A model generated the notes under the pieces. That model ran no database searches, had not been told where the DNA came from, and saw nothing but the letters and a program-made list of their open reading frames with translations. 64,000 nucleotides of DNA from Dichloromethanomonas sp964477085 (GTDB lineage: Bacteria > Bacillota > Desulfitobacteriia > Desulfitobacteriales > Syntrophobotulaceae), in the NCBI GenBank assembly GCA_964477085.1, contig CAYZDF010000005.1, forward strand, positions 1 to 64,000, written 5' to 3'. The position numbers were made by a program, and so were the translations under genes. Positions 52,805 to 61,184 of this stretch are shown here, in pieces (the stretch's first letter is position 1; the number at the start of each line of letters is the position of its first letter).

Positions 52805-53351
52805 GCACCAACGCCTTTGCTTCTTCGAGTAGCTCTTCCATCCGCTTACTTAGGTCGGGGTCGTTTTTAATAACTTGAGGTATTCTCTCCCTGAATTTCT
52901 GGAAGGCTAGGTCAATCTTTTTCATGAGGTCGGCTCTAACTCGATCTTTATAGACCTTGGTTCTGGAGATTGCCACGATGAGTCTACCGGCTTTATCCAT
53001 AGGCATATTGTCAAACTCTTCTTGGGCAGTTGCTACCTTCTTAGTAAGTTCGCTCATGAGCATCTGCATGGTGGCCTCGGTATAATCAGTATCGGGATTC
53101 TGCTTGATAGCAGAGACCAACGCTCTTGTCTGCTCCTGAGCTTCCATTAGTTTCTGAGCCACTGCGTTTTGCCTGAGTGCGTATCTGCCAACTGCCGATT
53201 TGGATATCTCATAACCTTTTTCACGCAGCGTCATCGAAATGTCCAAATAAGTGACGAGGGGACTGTATAGCATTTTATGGACTTCTTCCCGGATATCTTC
53301 CGGTAGCTCATCTATCTTGCTGAAAACTCTAGTCCGTCGTTTTTTACTCAT
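52791..53351 (-). CDS. Terminase small subunit candidate, DUF3486 (Mu gp27-like)
   Basis: 186 residues. MSKKRRTRVFSKIDELPEDIREEVHKML is the DUF3486 start, with a following helix-turn-helix (SMTLREKGYEISKSAVGRYALR). It precedes the large subunit. DNA recognition in packaging is the accepted role. Confidence 0.88.
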   Translation of the reverse strand: MSKKRRTRVFSKIDELPEDIREEVHKMLYSPLVTYLDISMTLREKGYEISKSAVGRYALRQNAVAQKLMEAQEQTRALVSAIKQNPDTDYTEATMQMLMSELTKKVATAQEEFDNMPMDKAGRLIVAISRTKVYKDRVRADLMKKIDLAFQKFRERIPQVIKNDPDLSKRMEELLEEAKALVLDDE

Positions 53352-53361
53352 AAGTCCCGCC

Positions 53362-53658
53362 TCACAATATAACGCCTGGATCTATAATGGTTGCCTCTAG
53401 CAAGTCAATCCCTTTGGCCGTTAGTTCAACAATGTCATCATCTTGGAATTCTCTGTGACCGCCTTCTTTGATTCGGATGTATTCCTTGTCAGCAAGATAG
53501 TGGAGGACTTTGAGAGTGTCTGCGGTGATAGTTATCCCTCTGGCTATTAGTGCTCCTTTAAGATCTTCGACCGACATCGGGTCTGGATAGAAAAATCCCA
53601 GCGTCTTAATTACCTGACCCCGGTACATCTTGTTCTTGGTAGTCTGCACATCTCCCAT
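53362..53658 (-). CDS. Winged-helix protein, Mu gp26-like position
   Basis: 98 residues with a winged-helix pattern (VIKTLGFFYPDPMSVEDLKGAL, LKVLHYLADKEYIRIKEGGHREFQDDDIVELTAKG). Located between the gp25-like and gp27-like genes. May help packaging or regulation. Confidence 0.7.
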   Translation of the reverse strand: MGDVQTTKNKMYRGQVIKTLGFFYPDPMSVEDLKGALIARGITITADTLKVLHYLADKEYIRIKEGGHREFQDDDIVELTAKGIDLLEATIIDPGVIL

Positions 53659-53660
53659 TT

Positions 53661-53987
53661 TCAGCCCTCCTTGTTTCCATTGCTTTTCATACTCATGACT
53701 GCATCATATATCTTGTCTAGCTTACGTTCGTAGTTGGCCGTTACCCGAACAAACTCACTCTTACTGACATAGTCTTTAAACTGTCCGGCGATCTCTTTGG
53801 CTTGCTCAACCCTAAAGGTGTTATACTCTTTTTTAAATGCTTCCAGCTTACAGTCAGTGTCTTCAATTTTTTGCTTGTTTTCAGTGATATCTTCCTGGAT
53901 GCTTTTCTTCAAGTCTTTGATAAAGTAAGCAATAATCCCCAAGGCAACCATCGTAAGTGTTTGTACTATCCAGCTCATCTCCGGCAT
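53661..53987 (-). CDS. Membrane-anchored coiled coil, DUF2730-like (Mu gp25 position)
   Basis: 108 residues: one N-terminal span (about 5-22) followed by a coiled coil. The layout fits Mu gp25/DUF2730 and also spanin or Rz-like proteins, though spanins have no target in a monoderm host. It follows the holin gene, so a lysis function is possible. Confidence 0.65.
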   Translation of the reverse strand: MPEMSWIVQTLTMVALGIIAYFIKDLKKSIQEDITENKQKIEDTDCKLEAFKKEYNTFRVEQAKEIAGQFKDYVSKSEFVRVTANYERKLDKIYDAVMSMKSNGNKEG

Positions 53988-53997
53988 GATACCACCC

Positions 53998-54513
53998 TTA
54001 GCTGCTTATTTCAGGAGCTACTGGATTGTCTTTCAAAGCTATTTCATCAAGACGAGGTACTTTAGCTAATGCTAATTGAGGGCTCCTCTGCTTGACTAAT
54101 TCCAGTTTCTCCTCAATAAGATTCATGATGTATGTTTCTGCATCGCCCATGGTGCCATTGATAACGTTTAAATATTCCGGTTCGAGCGTTTTGACAATCT
54201 CCTTGTATGCTTCTAGAGATAACAATTTAAGGTCTTCTTTGTTTTTAACACCATTCCTAATTGCAAGTAGCAGCTGTTCTTTCGTGGTCTGTTCAATCTT
54301 ATTGACAGTCTTAAAAGCAACATCATCCAGACGAGCCAGGGCAGAGAATAAGAAGTCTCTGGTAGCTTCATCCTGAACCTTTTCGGTCTCAGCTTGCAGT
54401 TTCTTAATACCTTTCTGAACATAAAAGGTAGCAAGTGCACCTAAGAGAGCCATTACGGCTATCATAAGGTTAACTAAAATCTCAGTTGCTGCAGTAGTGA
54501 TTTCCACCGGCAT
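53998..54513 (-). CDS. Phage holin, LLH family
   Basis: 171 residues. One long N-terminal span (about 10-30), then helical segments with LQAETEKVQDEATRDFLFSALARLDDVAFKTVNKIEQTTKE, the typical LLH holin course. AAGGAGG precedes the ATG. First gene of the late operon; the matching amidase is in the early region (56331). Confidence 0.85.
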   Translation of the reverse strand: MPVEITTAATEILVNLMIAVMALLGALATFYVQKGIKKLQAETEKVQDEATRDFLFSALARLDDVAFKTVNKIEQTTKEQLLLAIRNGVKNKEDLKLLSLEAYKEIVKTLEPEYLNVINGTMGDAETYIMNLIEEKLELVKQRSPQLALAKVPRLDEIALKDNPVAPEISS

Positions 54514-54543
54514 AAGCCATTCCTCCTTAAATTTTTGGGCAAT

Positions 54544-54571
54544 AAAAAAAATCCCAGTTTACACTGGGATT
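54544..54571 (-). terminator. Strong terminator between mor and the late operon
   Basis: Perfect nine-base stem AATCCCAGT/ACTGGGATT with a TTAC loop; eight T follow on the minus strand. It ends about 15 bases before the holin ribosome site, so any late promoter upstream of it would have to be read through. Confidence 0.92.
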
Positions 54572-54621
54572 GTATAACTTTTTGACATAAGTCTTCGAGA
54601 AAAGTACTTTAGGAATTTACT

Positions 54622-54942
54622 TTATAAACACTGTGCCGTTCCGAATAATGTTATCTGGTCTTCGTCTACTCCTTGATCTGATAGTATCTGTCTAATCCAA
54701 ACCTCTGACAGCCTGTATTTCCTTGCCAACTCTTTTTGATTACTGCCGCTAAACTCTGATTTTATACGTTTATTTCTTGCTTCCTGGATGGCTGAGTCCA
54801 GCTTGTGGAAGTAGAATCCAGTTCCCTGGTACTTATCTGCTAGTTTCAATGTGGGCTCAAAACCGATGAGTTCGACCATCTCCCTGTAGCAGGAGGGTAG
54901 GTCCTCTAGTTTGATTTCATCCATCCATTCTTCATATGTCAA
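54622..54942 (-). CDS. mor: Mor-family middle/late transcription activator
   Basis: 106 residues. The N-terminal LEDLPSCYREMVELIGFEPTLKLADKYQGTGFYF dimerisation part and a C-terminal helix-turn-helix (NQKELARKYRLSEVWIRQIL) match Mor/C proteins. It should switch on the late operon that begins at 54513. Only one Mor/C-type gene is present; Mu has both Mor and C. Confidence 0.92.
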   Translation of the reverse strand: MTYEEWMDEIKLEDLPSCYREMVELIGFEPTLKLADKYQGTGFYFHKLDSAIQEARNKRIKSEFSGSNQKELARKYRLSEVWIRQILSDQGVDEDQITLFGTAQCL

Positions 54943-54980
54943 ATCAATTACCTCCTTTATACAGGATTAGGAGAGAAAAA

Positions 54981-55418
54981 TCAACTAAGTTTTTGCAGGT
55001 TTTCCTGCGAACTTCTCTTCTTGCGTTCGTTTCTAAGAACCTTTTTAAGTGATTCTATCAGGTCAGAAGCTTGTTTGAACTCCAGCCATTCTATCTTTTC
55101 GACCTTTGAATATTTCTCCATAAACTTGCGTAGTCTTTTTGGGTTGTCTATCCATCCAAGTTTCTCTTCTAGCTGACGGATCTTCCAGAGCTGTTGGGGA
55201 GTTGCTTTCCCAGGCAGGGTATTTTGCTGATCCTTTATCCTTCCCAAGTGGCACAACACTTTGTATAGCTCCCGGTCAGTGCATAGCTTCATGCTTTCTT
55301 TGCCTGTGGCTTCGTACATCGCCGCCCGGACATCGTCCTCTTTCATTTGGAGTTCGTTCTTGGCCATCCCCCAAATTTGCCTGATCATATGGGTTCTAGT
55401 ATTCAAAGCTTTGGCCAT
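54981..55418 (-). CDS. gemA: GemA regulator (DUF1018, gp16)
   Basis: 145 residues. IRQIWGMAKNELQMKEDDVRAAMYEATGKESMKLCTDRELYKVL is the DUF1018 signature, then ATPQQLWKIRQLEEKLGW. In Mu, GemA alters host gene expression and lies just before mor, as here. Confidence 0.93.
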   Translation of the reverse strand: MAKALNTRTHMIRQIWGMAKNELQMKEDDVRAAMYEATGKESMKLCTDRELYKVLCHLGRIKDQQNTLPGKATPQQLWKIRQLEEKLGWIDNPKRLRKFMEKYSKVEKIEWLEFKQASDLIESLKKVLRNERKKRSSQENLQKLS

Positions 55419-55428
55419 ATCTTCCTCC

Positions 55429-55941
55429 TTAAGACGTAGCTTTTAGTCGTTCTCGATCTGTCTCATACCAGAAGATATCATCAATCTTCTTCATGGCTCC
55501 GACTTCCAAGATAGTGTCATCATCATACTTAGCTAAGACTTCCTTATTGACGCTTTCTTTCACGTTGATACAATCCTGCATCTTTCGCTTTTTTAAAGCA
55601 TCCAGTACCTTAACAGCAGACCTGATTACAATCTTGGTGGATTTGCGATAACCCAGTTTACCGAAATTTAATTCTTTCGTTTTGCCTTTCATCTCTATAC
55701 GGTTTACTTCAGTGAACTCTTTGACATCTGCGGCAAGGTCTTCAATACGTTTATAATATGGTTTTGCAGCTTCCTCAGCTTCAAATTTAAGATCTGAAAT
55801 CTTCTGGGTGAGATCTGCTTCCTGGCGTTCGATAGCAAGTTCATATTCACAAATCTCTTTAAGACATAAATCTACATCATCCCAGCTTGCTAACCTTGGT
55901 CCTTCATCAGGCATCCGTACTCTTGTTGATGTTTTATTCAT
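55429..55941 (-). CDS. gam: Host-nuclease inhibitor Gam
   Basis: 170 residues. LKEICEYELAIERQEADLTQKISDL, LNFGKLGYRKSTKI and the rest follow Mu Gam, which binds DNA ends and is Ku-like. Protects linear phage DNA. Its ATG overlaps the stop of the short upstream gene by eight bases. Confidence 0.93.
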   Translation of the reverse strand: MNKTSTRVRMPDEGPRLASWDDVDLCLKEICEYELAIERQEADLTQKISDLKFEAEEAAKPYYKRIEDLAADVKEFTEVNRIEMKGKTKELNFGKLGYRKSTKIVIRSAVKVLDALKKRKMQDCINVKESVNKEVLAKYDDDTILEVGAMKKIDDIFWYETDRERLKATS

Positions 55942-56104
55942 AACTGTGATCTTCTTCCTCTATAAAAAATCCTTTTACCTGTCCGGCTTCTACTCGGACG
56001 CATACTCCTTCTTTGTGTACGGTATCTATTACTTCAACAGGGAGAGTGCTCCAATAGGCTTTGTCTTGCCACAATGACCGCATTATGATTTCCGTATATC
56101 TCAC
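55934..56104 (-). CDS. Short early protein, 56 residues
   Basis: GTG start at 56104, eight bases after AGGAGG; stop at 55934 overlapping gam. Starts M-R-Y-T-E-I and has WQDKAYWSTLPVEVI, no membrane span. Translationally coupled to gam. Not recognised. Confidence 0.7.
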   Translation of the reverse strand: MRYTEIIMRSLWQDKAYWSTLPVEVIDTVHKEGVCVRVEAGQVKGFFIEEEDHSYE

Positions 56105-56122
56105 AAGTTTAACCTCCTTTTG

Positions 56123-56323
56123 TCAGAAACCTCCTTCGATATCTTCCAGCATGTCTTTCCGCTGATCTTCCTGTTTCTTTGCTCCCTGAGTTTTACGCAG
56201 ATTACAGTTTTCACAGGTGGAGCGGAGGACCCGGAGGATATCGCCTAGAGCTTCTGCTCTTGGTATCTCATCTTCTTTAAATCTCTGCAGTATCTCTACT
56301 ATTCGTTCTCCGGGGCTCCTCAT
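56123..56323 (-). CDS. Small helical early protein with CxxC
   Basis: 66 residues, charged and helical, with a CENC motif near residue 39 that may bind metal. It lies between the amidase and the coupled gam genes. Not recognised. Confidence 0.6.
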   Translation of the reverse strand: MRSPGERIVEILQRFKEDEIPRAEALGDILRVLRSTCENCNLRKTQGAKKQEDQRKDMLEDIEGGF

Positions 56324-56330
56324 GCTTCAT

Positions 56331-57161
56331 CTATCCTTTGTTTACATAATCAAGTACTGCTTTGCCGGTTTGTTTGCGGCCCTTACCAGTATGGTGCTCG
56401 AACAGTTTAATTTTCTGGCCTTCGACTACGTACTCGTCTTCTGTACCCCCAACCCCATGAACTTCTTCAAAAGCGTTTACCAGCTGTAGTGAGGCTATCC
56501 CTAGTCGTATGGCCGGTGCCTTAAGATCTTCCTGGAGATAGGGGACGATCCTTTCTTCAGCATCGCCAAAGTAAAGTATTAGGGCTGGAAGTTTAGCCAT
56601 TTTGTTTTCCTCCTGTTTATATGGAATTTCTAAAGCTTTTGAGAGCCCTACACAAATAGCTTCTGCGACCTTCTCATCAAAGCTATCCTGCTTCATTAGT
56701 GCTTCCTCTTTTGGATTTGAGATGAAACCTACTTCGACTAAAATGGCTGGGCATTTAGTTTCTCTGATAACATGAAGATTACCATATTTAGCCCCACGAT
56801 CTGCTAGATTAGTTACTTTGATAAGTTCTGCCTGAACAGCTTCAGCGATAGTTTTATCTGCTTGCTTATAGTAGAATGTTTCGATCCCGTGAGCTGATGG
56901 ACTGGAGACGGAATTACCATGGATCGAAACAAGGTACTCTGCTCCCCATTGGTTAGACTTGTTACTTACATCCCATAGATCCCCATCTTGAATCAATACG
57001 GTCATCCAGCCATTTCTGCTCAGCTTAGATTGTACTAATTTTGAAACTTCATAGGCTTGATCAGATTCTTTCAGACCCGTCGGGCCAATCGCACCAGGGT
57101 CAAAGATACCTGAATTTTTTGGCCCATGTCCTGAGTTGATTACGATTCTAGGTGATGCCAT
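56331..57161 (-). CDS. N-acetylmuramoyl-L-alanine amidase (endolysin)
   Basis: 276 residues. Amidase_3 fold: zinc ligands His in INSGHGPK, Glu in GLKESD, His in SIHGNS, and catalytic Glu in ILVEVGFISN. The last 80 residues (LPALILYFGDAEERIVPYLQED onward) look like a separate wall-binding or clostridial repeat module. It cuts the peptide from the glycan strand. Unusually for an endolysin it lies in the early operon, between MuB and gam, with no holin next to it. Confidence 0.9.
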   Translation of the reverse strand: MASPRIVINSGHGPKNSGIFDPGAIGPTGLKESDQAYEVSKLVQSKLSRNGWMTVLIQDGDLWDVSNKSNQWGAEYLVSIHGNSVSSPSAHGIETFYYKQADKTIAEAVQAELIKVTNLADRGAKYGNLHVIRETKCPAILVEVGFISNPKEEALMKQDSFDEKVAEAICVGLSKALEIPYKQEENKMAKLPALILYFGDAEERIVPYLQEDLKAPAIRLGIASLQLVNAFEEVHGVGGTEDEYVVEGQKIKLFEHHTGKGRKQTGKAVLDYVNKG

Positions 57162-57175
57162 TTAAATTACCTCCT

Positions 57176-57436
57176 TCAGGCTGTTCGATAAGTTGTAATC
57201 TCACCTTTCCAGACAAAATAGTATAGTGATCCCATGAGTATCCGGTGGACCTCATCCTCCGGAATCCCGGAGACGCATGCTGCTGATCTGAGACTTACCG
57301 GGAAGCTTTGGCAGTTTCCCAAGAATTCATACAATCTAGCTAAGCCAGCGATTGGGTTACTCCATCGAGGATTAACCGCTTCAGAGACTGATGTTACCTC
57401 TACTTTGTTTTTCTTCCGTTTCTTGCGGGACAACAC
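57176..57436 (-). CDS. Small basic early protein
   Basis: 86 residues from GTG 57436 (GAAAGGGG just upstream); a longer frame to 57529 exists but lacks a site. Starts with a very basic SRKKRKKNK run. The rest has GIPEDEVHRILMGSLYYFVWKGEI. It overlaps the upstream gene by about 56 bases. Not recognised. Confidence 0.6.
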   Translation of the reverse strand: MLSRKKRKKNKVEVTSVSEAVNPRWSNPIAGLARLYEFLGNCQSFPVSLRSAACVSGIPEDEVHRILMGSLYYFVWKGEITTYRTA

Positions 57437-57782
57437 TATCACCCCTTTCAACTTTCTCTGCAATGCTTTGGAGCAGATCATAAAATGGGATCCAGTCGCC
57501 ATTGTTGCTATAGCCAGGAGAATGAGCAAAGATATATGGATCCCTTAGATTATGCCGTTGATATACTTTGTACTTTCTAGCTTCCTCTAAAGAAAAGAAG
57601 AAAGCTATTTCGTCATGTTCAGAGCATTCTTTACCATCGCATGCTGGATCACATTTTGTACAAACATTCTTTTTGTCATACACGATAACTATTGGTCTGT
57701 TAGTATCCATCGTATCGGTATGAAGAAATTGAAGTAACAGCTCTTCCATTTGTGGACCAATCTCAATAGTTATTCTTTTCAT
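57381..57782 (-). CDS. Early protein with cysteine cluster, unknown
   Basis: 133 residues. KNVCTKCDPACDGKEC near the middle is a likely zinc or Fe-S site, followed by aromatic-rich text (EEARKYKVYQRHNLRDPY). AGGAGG before the ATG. It lies between the DUF6906-like gene and the amidase. Not recognised. Confidence 0.65.
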   Translation of the reverse strand: MKRITIEIGPQMEELLLQFLHTDTMDTNRPIVIVYDKKNVCTKCDPACDGKECSEHDEIAFFFSLEEARKYKVYQRHNLRDPYIFAHSPGYSNNGDWIPFYDLLQSIAEKVERGDSVVPQETEEKQSRGNISL

Positions 57783-57792
57783 AGAAAACCTC

Positions 57793-57945
57793 CTAGTAAA
57801 GTAAGTTCTTTAACCTGCCGGTATCTCTATTCACTAGTACCATCTGACCCGGTAAGTTTTTGACCACCAGCCAATTATCCGGGTTCAGACGTGCTTCTTT
57901 AAGAATGATTTTCTGCTTCAGGGTAGGCTTCTTGCCGTTCTTCAT
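57793..57945 (-). CDS. DUF6906-type small phage protein
   Basis: 50 residues, ATG 57945. MKNGKKPTLKQK, then LNPDNWLVVKNLPGQMVLVNR, the consensus of a small family seen in many Firmicutes phages. It is translated just after MuB, whose stop is 15 bases upstream. No role is known. Confidence 0.78.
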   Translation of the reverse strand: MKNGKKPTLKQKIILKEARLNPDNWLVVKNLPGQMVLVNRDTGRLKNLLY

Positions 57946-57959
57946 TAGCTCCACTCCAA

Positions 57960-58943
57960 TCAGTACAGCATCTTATAGTTAGTAGCGTTTTTAACGATAT
58001 CGGCAGAAATCTCTCCACCCTCAGCAGCTTCAAGGGCTAGTTCCAGAACCTCGGTGAAGTTACCCATGCCACCGTGTTTTACATCTATGGCTATGGCCAC
58101 GAGTAAGTCTTCGGCCTGTTTAGTAATCTTGTATTTTTTAAGAACGTTACGAATCTCTTGTTCCTTAACTCCCTGAAGTTTCATCATGTATTTGCGTCTG
58201 TATAGCTGTGCAAGATTATCGTTACCTGTACCACGAGTCAGGAGTTCCTCAAGTACCGGAGTTCCTACAAAGATAATAGGGGTATGAGTGTTATCCCAAA
58301 TCTTCCTGAGCATATCAAATTTGTCGGTGTCCCATTTCTCCAGATATTCAGCTTCATCGATTACGAAAGTAAGGTTTTTCCCTTTCAGAGCTGTAATAAT
58401 CTGCTGGGCTTTTTTATATGCAGAGCCTCTTTTTAGTTCCACTCCGCACGCTTCAGCTAAGACCTGGAACATATCATTCATACGCATACTAGGAAAGGCT
58501 TCGATATATACTGCTCCATCAGTTCTATCAATGTACTCCTTCACTGCCGTGGTCTTCCCGCTGCCGGGGTATCCGATAATTACACCCATCTTGCGACGGA
58601 TCCGCATGTCTTCACAAAAACCGAGTACAGCATTGAACTCACCTGTGTGGAATATTTCTACAGTATGGCTATATTCAAAATTCGCCGGGGACTCCCCATA
58701 GCACATATTAAGGATTTTTATCAGTGCAGTTCTTACTTCAGGACTTTCTTTCCCCTGGTTGACGAACAATGAGATTCTCGAACGATGTACCCCAGTCTTC
58801 TTCGCCATCTCGGCATAGGTGATCCCCTCATTATCCTTAATTTTTTGTATCATTTCAGATAGCTGCTCGTTGGTTAAGTTATTATAATTAACCTTTTCAC
58901 TTTCGTTGTTCACTAGGATACTTGGTAATGTAGCTATACTCAT
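57960..58943 (-). CDS. MuB-like AAA+ ATPase, transposition target protein
   Basis: 327 residues from ATG 58943 with AAGGGAG upstream. N-terminal helix-turn-helix (ITYAEMAKKTGVHRSRISLFV), Walker A GYPGSGKTT (about 130), Walker B LTFVIDEAEYLEKW, sensor FVGTP. MuB binds target DNA and stimulates the transposase. Directly follows the transposase gene. Confidence 0.94.
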   Translation of the reverse strand: MSIATLPSILVNNESEKVNYNNLTNEQLSEMIQKIKDNEGITYAEMAKKTGVHRSRISLFVNQGKESPEVRTALIKILNMCYGESPANFEYSHTVEIFHTGEFNAVLGFCEDMRIRRKMGVIIGYPGSGKTTAVKEYIDRTDGAVYIEAFPSMRMNDMFQVLAEACGVELKRGSAYKKAQQIITALKGKNLTFVIDEAEYLEKWDTDKFDMLRKIWDNTHTPIIFVGTPVLEELLTRGTGNDNLAQLYRRKYMMKLQGVKEQEIRNVLKKYKITKQAEDLLVAIAIDVKHGGMGNFTEVLELALEAAEGGEISADIVKNATNYKMLY

Positions 58944-58964
58944 GCAAACATCTCCCTTCAATTT

Positions 58965-61037
58965 TTAACTGTAGTTACTGCTCCGCTGCAGTACTCTTTC
59001 TCCCATACGCTCAAACCTCTTCTTAACATCGCCGTCTTCCTGCCGCTCAGACTTTAAAGACTTACGACTTGTGACAGCTTTTTCGTATTCTTTCATGGCC
59101 TTCTCATGTTCCAGGGATGTGATATTACCCTTAGCAGTATGATCAATCTCCCCAGTGAGCTGGTTCGAGCTGGCCTGTTTACGAACCGGTATTTTGCGAC
59201 CGGTCAATTGGGCTATCCTTAGTTTGGTTTCATGCTCCTGGCGTTTCTGTGCTGCGACTGTAGAAGCAACCTTGTCTTGGTCTTCAAGCACCATCTTAAG
59301 TTCTTCCTTCTGAGTAGCAGCACATATGAATTTACCTTCTTTGGTAGTCACTATGATTACCTCATCATCCTTACTGTTGTACTTGATAGTGACCATTTCC
59401 CGATTAAGGTGTGCCAGTTCTTGATGCCAGAACATCTTGGTGTTGAACTTGATACCCTGGGGACCAACTCTTCTTAGATCAAATTCCATCTTGCAGATTC
59501 CCAGCTGTGCCCAACTTGGTTCTTCATACCTGGCTTTGGGCTTTTCACTGTAAAGCTGAAGAGGGGTCTTATTGTTGTATCCCTCACCGGTAAGTGGAGA
59601 GTTATGATATTCCGGTAGTACTGTGGATATGAAATATTCCCTGAGTTCATCTAAGGTCCAGAGCTTACCCTGGTGTATGAGTTTCTTAAGCATTTTATTG
59701 AAATCTTCCGGACGCTCATCAGGATCAGTGCCACACCATCCAGGTATCTCTCTTACATATCTGTCAGATAAAGTCCCGAACCACCGTTCGATTGGTTTAA
59801 CCCACCCGTGGTATGCTTTAGCATGAATGTTTTGAATTCTCAGCTCTGCGAGTAGACCCTTAGTCTCGATGTTGTACTCAATTGCTTTACCGAGATCCTT
59901 GAAAACAACTTTGCCACCCTCAAACATCTGTGCTCTGTAATCTCTACCATTATCCGTGTAGGTTACTAGTGGGATACCGCAAAAAGGTACGTCTGTTTTC
60001 TTCACCGATGCATGAATGAAAGCTTCAGCAATGGTCCTACTGTTAGGCTGCATAGATATGCACCATCCGACTAAGCAGCCGGTTGCCATATCATACCAAG
60101 CGGTGAGCCAGGGTCTGCCTATATTCCCGTCCTGATCGATACAAAAACAGTTCCACTGATAATGATCTCCGAACCATACTTCGTTGACTTGCCCCGGCTT
60201 GGCTCTCTTGGCCTTGTGCAGATAATGAGCTTCCCAGTATTTTCTGCCTTGTCTAGCCATAGCTTCTATCTCAGGTGGTATATCGGAGAGTATACGAATT
60301 GCAGACTTCTCACAGTGCGAATACTTGAGACCGGTCAGGTTGTGACCTCTACATTCTTTCAGACTGGGATCATGTTCAATTAGCTTTTGTCTGGAGATGG
60401 ATCCTTCTTTGAACTCACAGTTTTTACAAGCTGTATTGCCAAGTTTTTTGGCCTGTTTAACCATCATTTCATAACATACAGTCTTGCTCCGCTTAAGTGG
60501 GGTAAGGTATAGGTCCATCATGATTTGAAGTGCTTTCAGACAAAAGCTACTGCTTCCAACATCTTCACGTTCCTTACGGATTAAGCCAGCGAGCCCTTTG
60601 GTTTCATAGTTCTTAATCCAATCGCACAGTGTTCTAAACCCTATGCCTTCATCCTTAGCCAGCTTCTGGCGAAGGATTGTGACCTGACCTTTAGCATGTA
60701 TATTAGTAATATTTAATGCTCTTTGCACAATATCCAGCTTCCAGAGTAACTTTTCCATACCTTCCTCACCATATCTCTGACGGAAGGTGACCAGGTCGGT
60801 CTCTAAAGACTGTTCTAATTCAGGTTCGTCATACTTGACACGCCGCTCTTCCAAGTAACGGATCTGGGCTTCGGTAGGTAGAGAAGATAGCTGTACTAGA
60901 TAGATTTTGTTGCCCCGGTAGTTAATCTTCTCCTTGGCTTTGTATTCGCCAGATTGGATTTTCCGTCTGACATGTCTTTCGTTATGTCTGCATAATTCAG
61001 CGGCTCTATCTGTAGTTACATAATCGTTAAAGAACAT
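58965..61037 (-). CDS. MuA-like DDE transposase
   Basis: 690 residues from ATG 61037 (AGGAAAAG upstream; a TTG at 61070 is the alternative). An N-terminal helix-turn-helix region binds ends. The catalytic residues can be read: Asp291 (WFGDHYQ), Asp362 (TYTDNGRD), Glu417 (KPIERWFG). The C-terminal beta-barrel part contains VTIKYNSKDDEVIIV. It cuts the phage ends and joins them to target DNA. Intact. Confidence 0.95.
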   Translation of the reverse strand: MFFNDYVTTDRAAELCRHNERHVRRKIQSGEYKAKEKINYRGNKIYLVQLSSLPTEAQIRYLEERRVKYDEPELEQSLETDLVTFRQRYGEEGMEKLLWKLDIVQRALNITNIHAKGQVTILRQKLAKDEGIGFRTLCDWIKNYETKGLAGLIRKEREDVGSSSFCLKALQIMMDLYLTPLKRSKTVCYEMMVKQAKKLGNTACKNCEFKEGSISRQKLIEHDPSLKECRGHNLTGLKYSHCEKSAIRILSDIPPEIEAMARQGRKYWEAHYLHKAKRAKPGQVNEVWFGDHYQWNCFCIDQDGNIGRPWLTAWYDMATGCLVGWCISMQPNSRTIAEAFIHASVKKTDVPFCGIPLVTYTDNGRDYRAQMFEGGKVVFKDLGKAIEYNIETKGLLAELRIQNIHAKAYHGWVKPIERWFGTLSDRYVREIPGWCGTDPDERPEDFNKMLKKLIHQGKLWTLDELREYFISTVLPEYHNSPLTGEGYNNKTPLQLYSEKPKARYEEPSWAQLGICKMEFDLRRVGPQGIKFNTKMFWHQELAHLNREMVTIKYNSKDDEVIIVTTKEGKFICAATQKEELKMVLEDQDKVASTVAAQKRQEHETKLRIAQLTGRKIPVRKQASSNQLTGEIDHTAKGNITSLEHEKAMKEYEKAVTSRKSLKSERQEDGDVKKRFERMGERVLQRSSNYS

Positions 61038-61091
61038 CTTTTCCTGTCTCACCCCTTTATAACGATGCAAATGGTTGATATAATAGGTATG

Positions 61092-61176
61092 GAGTATATT
61101 TTAGGCTGAAGAATTTCCGGAGTTTTCGTTGGATGCGGTAGCTCCGGTTTTCTTGATTGTTGCCCAAAATATACTC
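61092..61176 (-). repeat. Long inverted repeat around a 27-codon ORF
   Basis: GAGTATATTTTAGGC (61092-61106) and its complement (61162-61176, 14 of 15) enclose a second pair, CCGGAG (61117-61122) and CTCCGG (61142-61147). It sits between the 3D-domain gene and the transposase. No T-run follows. Confidence 0.8.
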
Positions 61177-61184
61177 TTCTTCAT
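61101..61184 (-). CDS. Short leader-like ORF, 27 residues
   Basis: ATG 61184 overlaps the stop of the 3D-domain gene (ATGA) and has GGAGG ten bases upstream. Starts MKKSIFWATIKK and ends NENSGNSSA. Most of it lies inside the long inverted repeat, so its translation would melt that structure just before the transposase start. Real expression unproven. Confidence 0.5.
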   Translation of the reverse strand: MKKSIFWATIKKTGATASNENSGNSSA

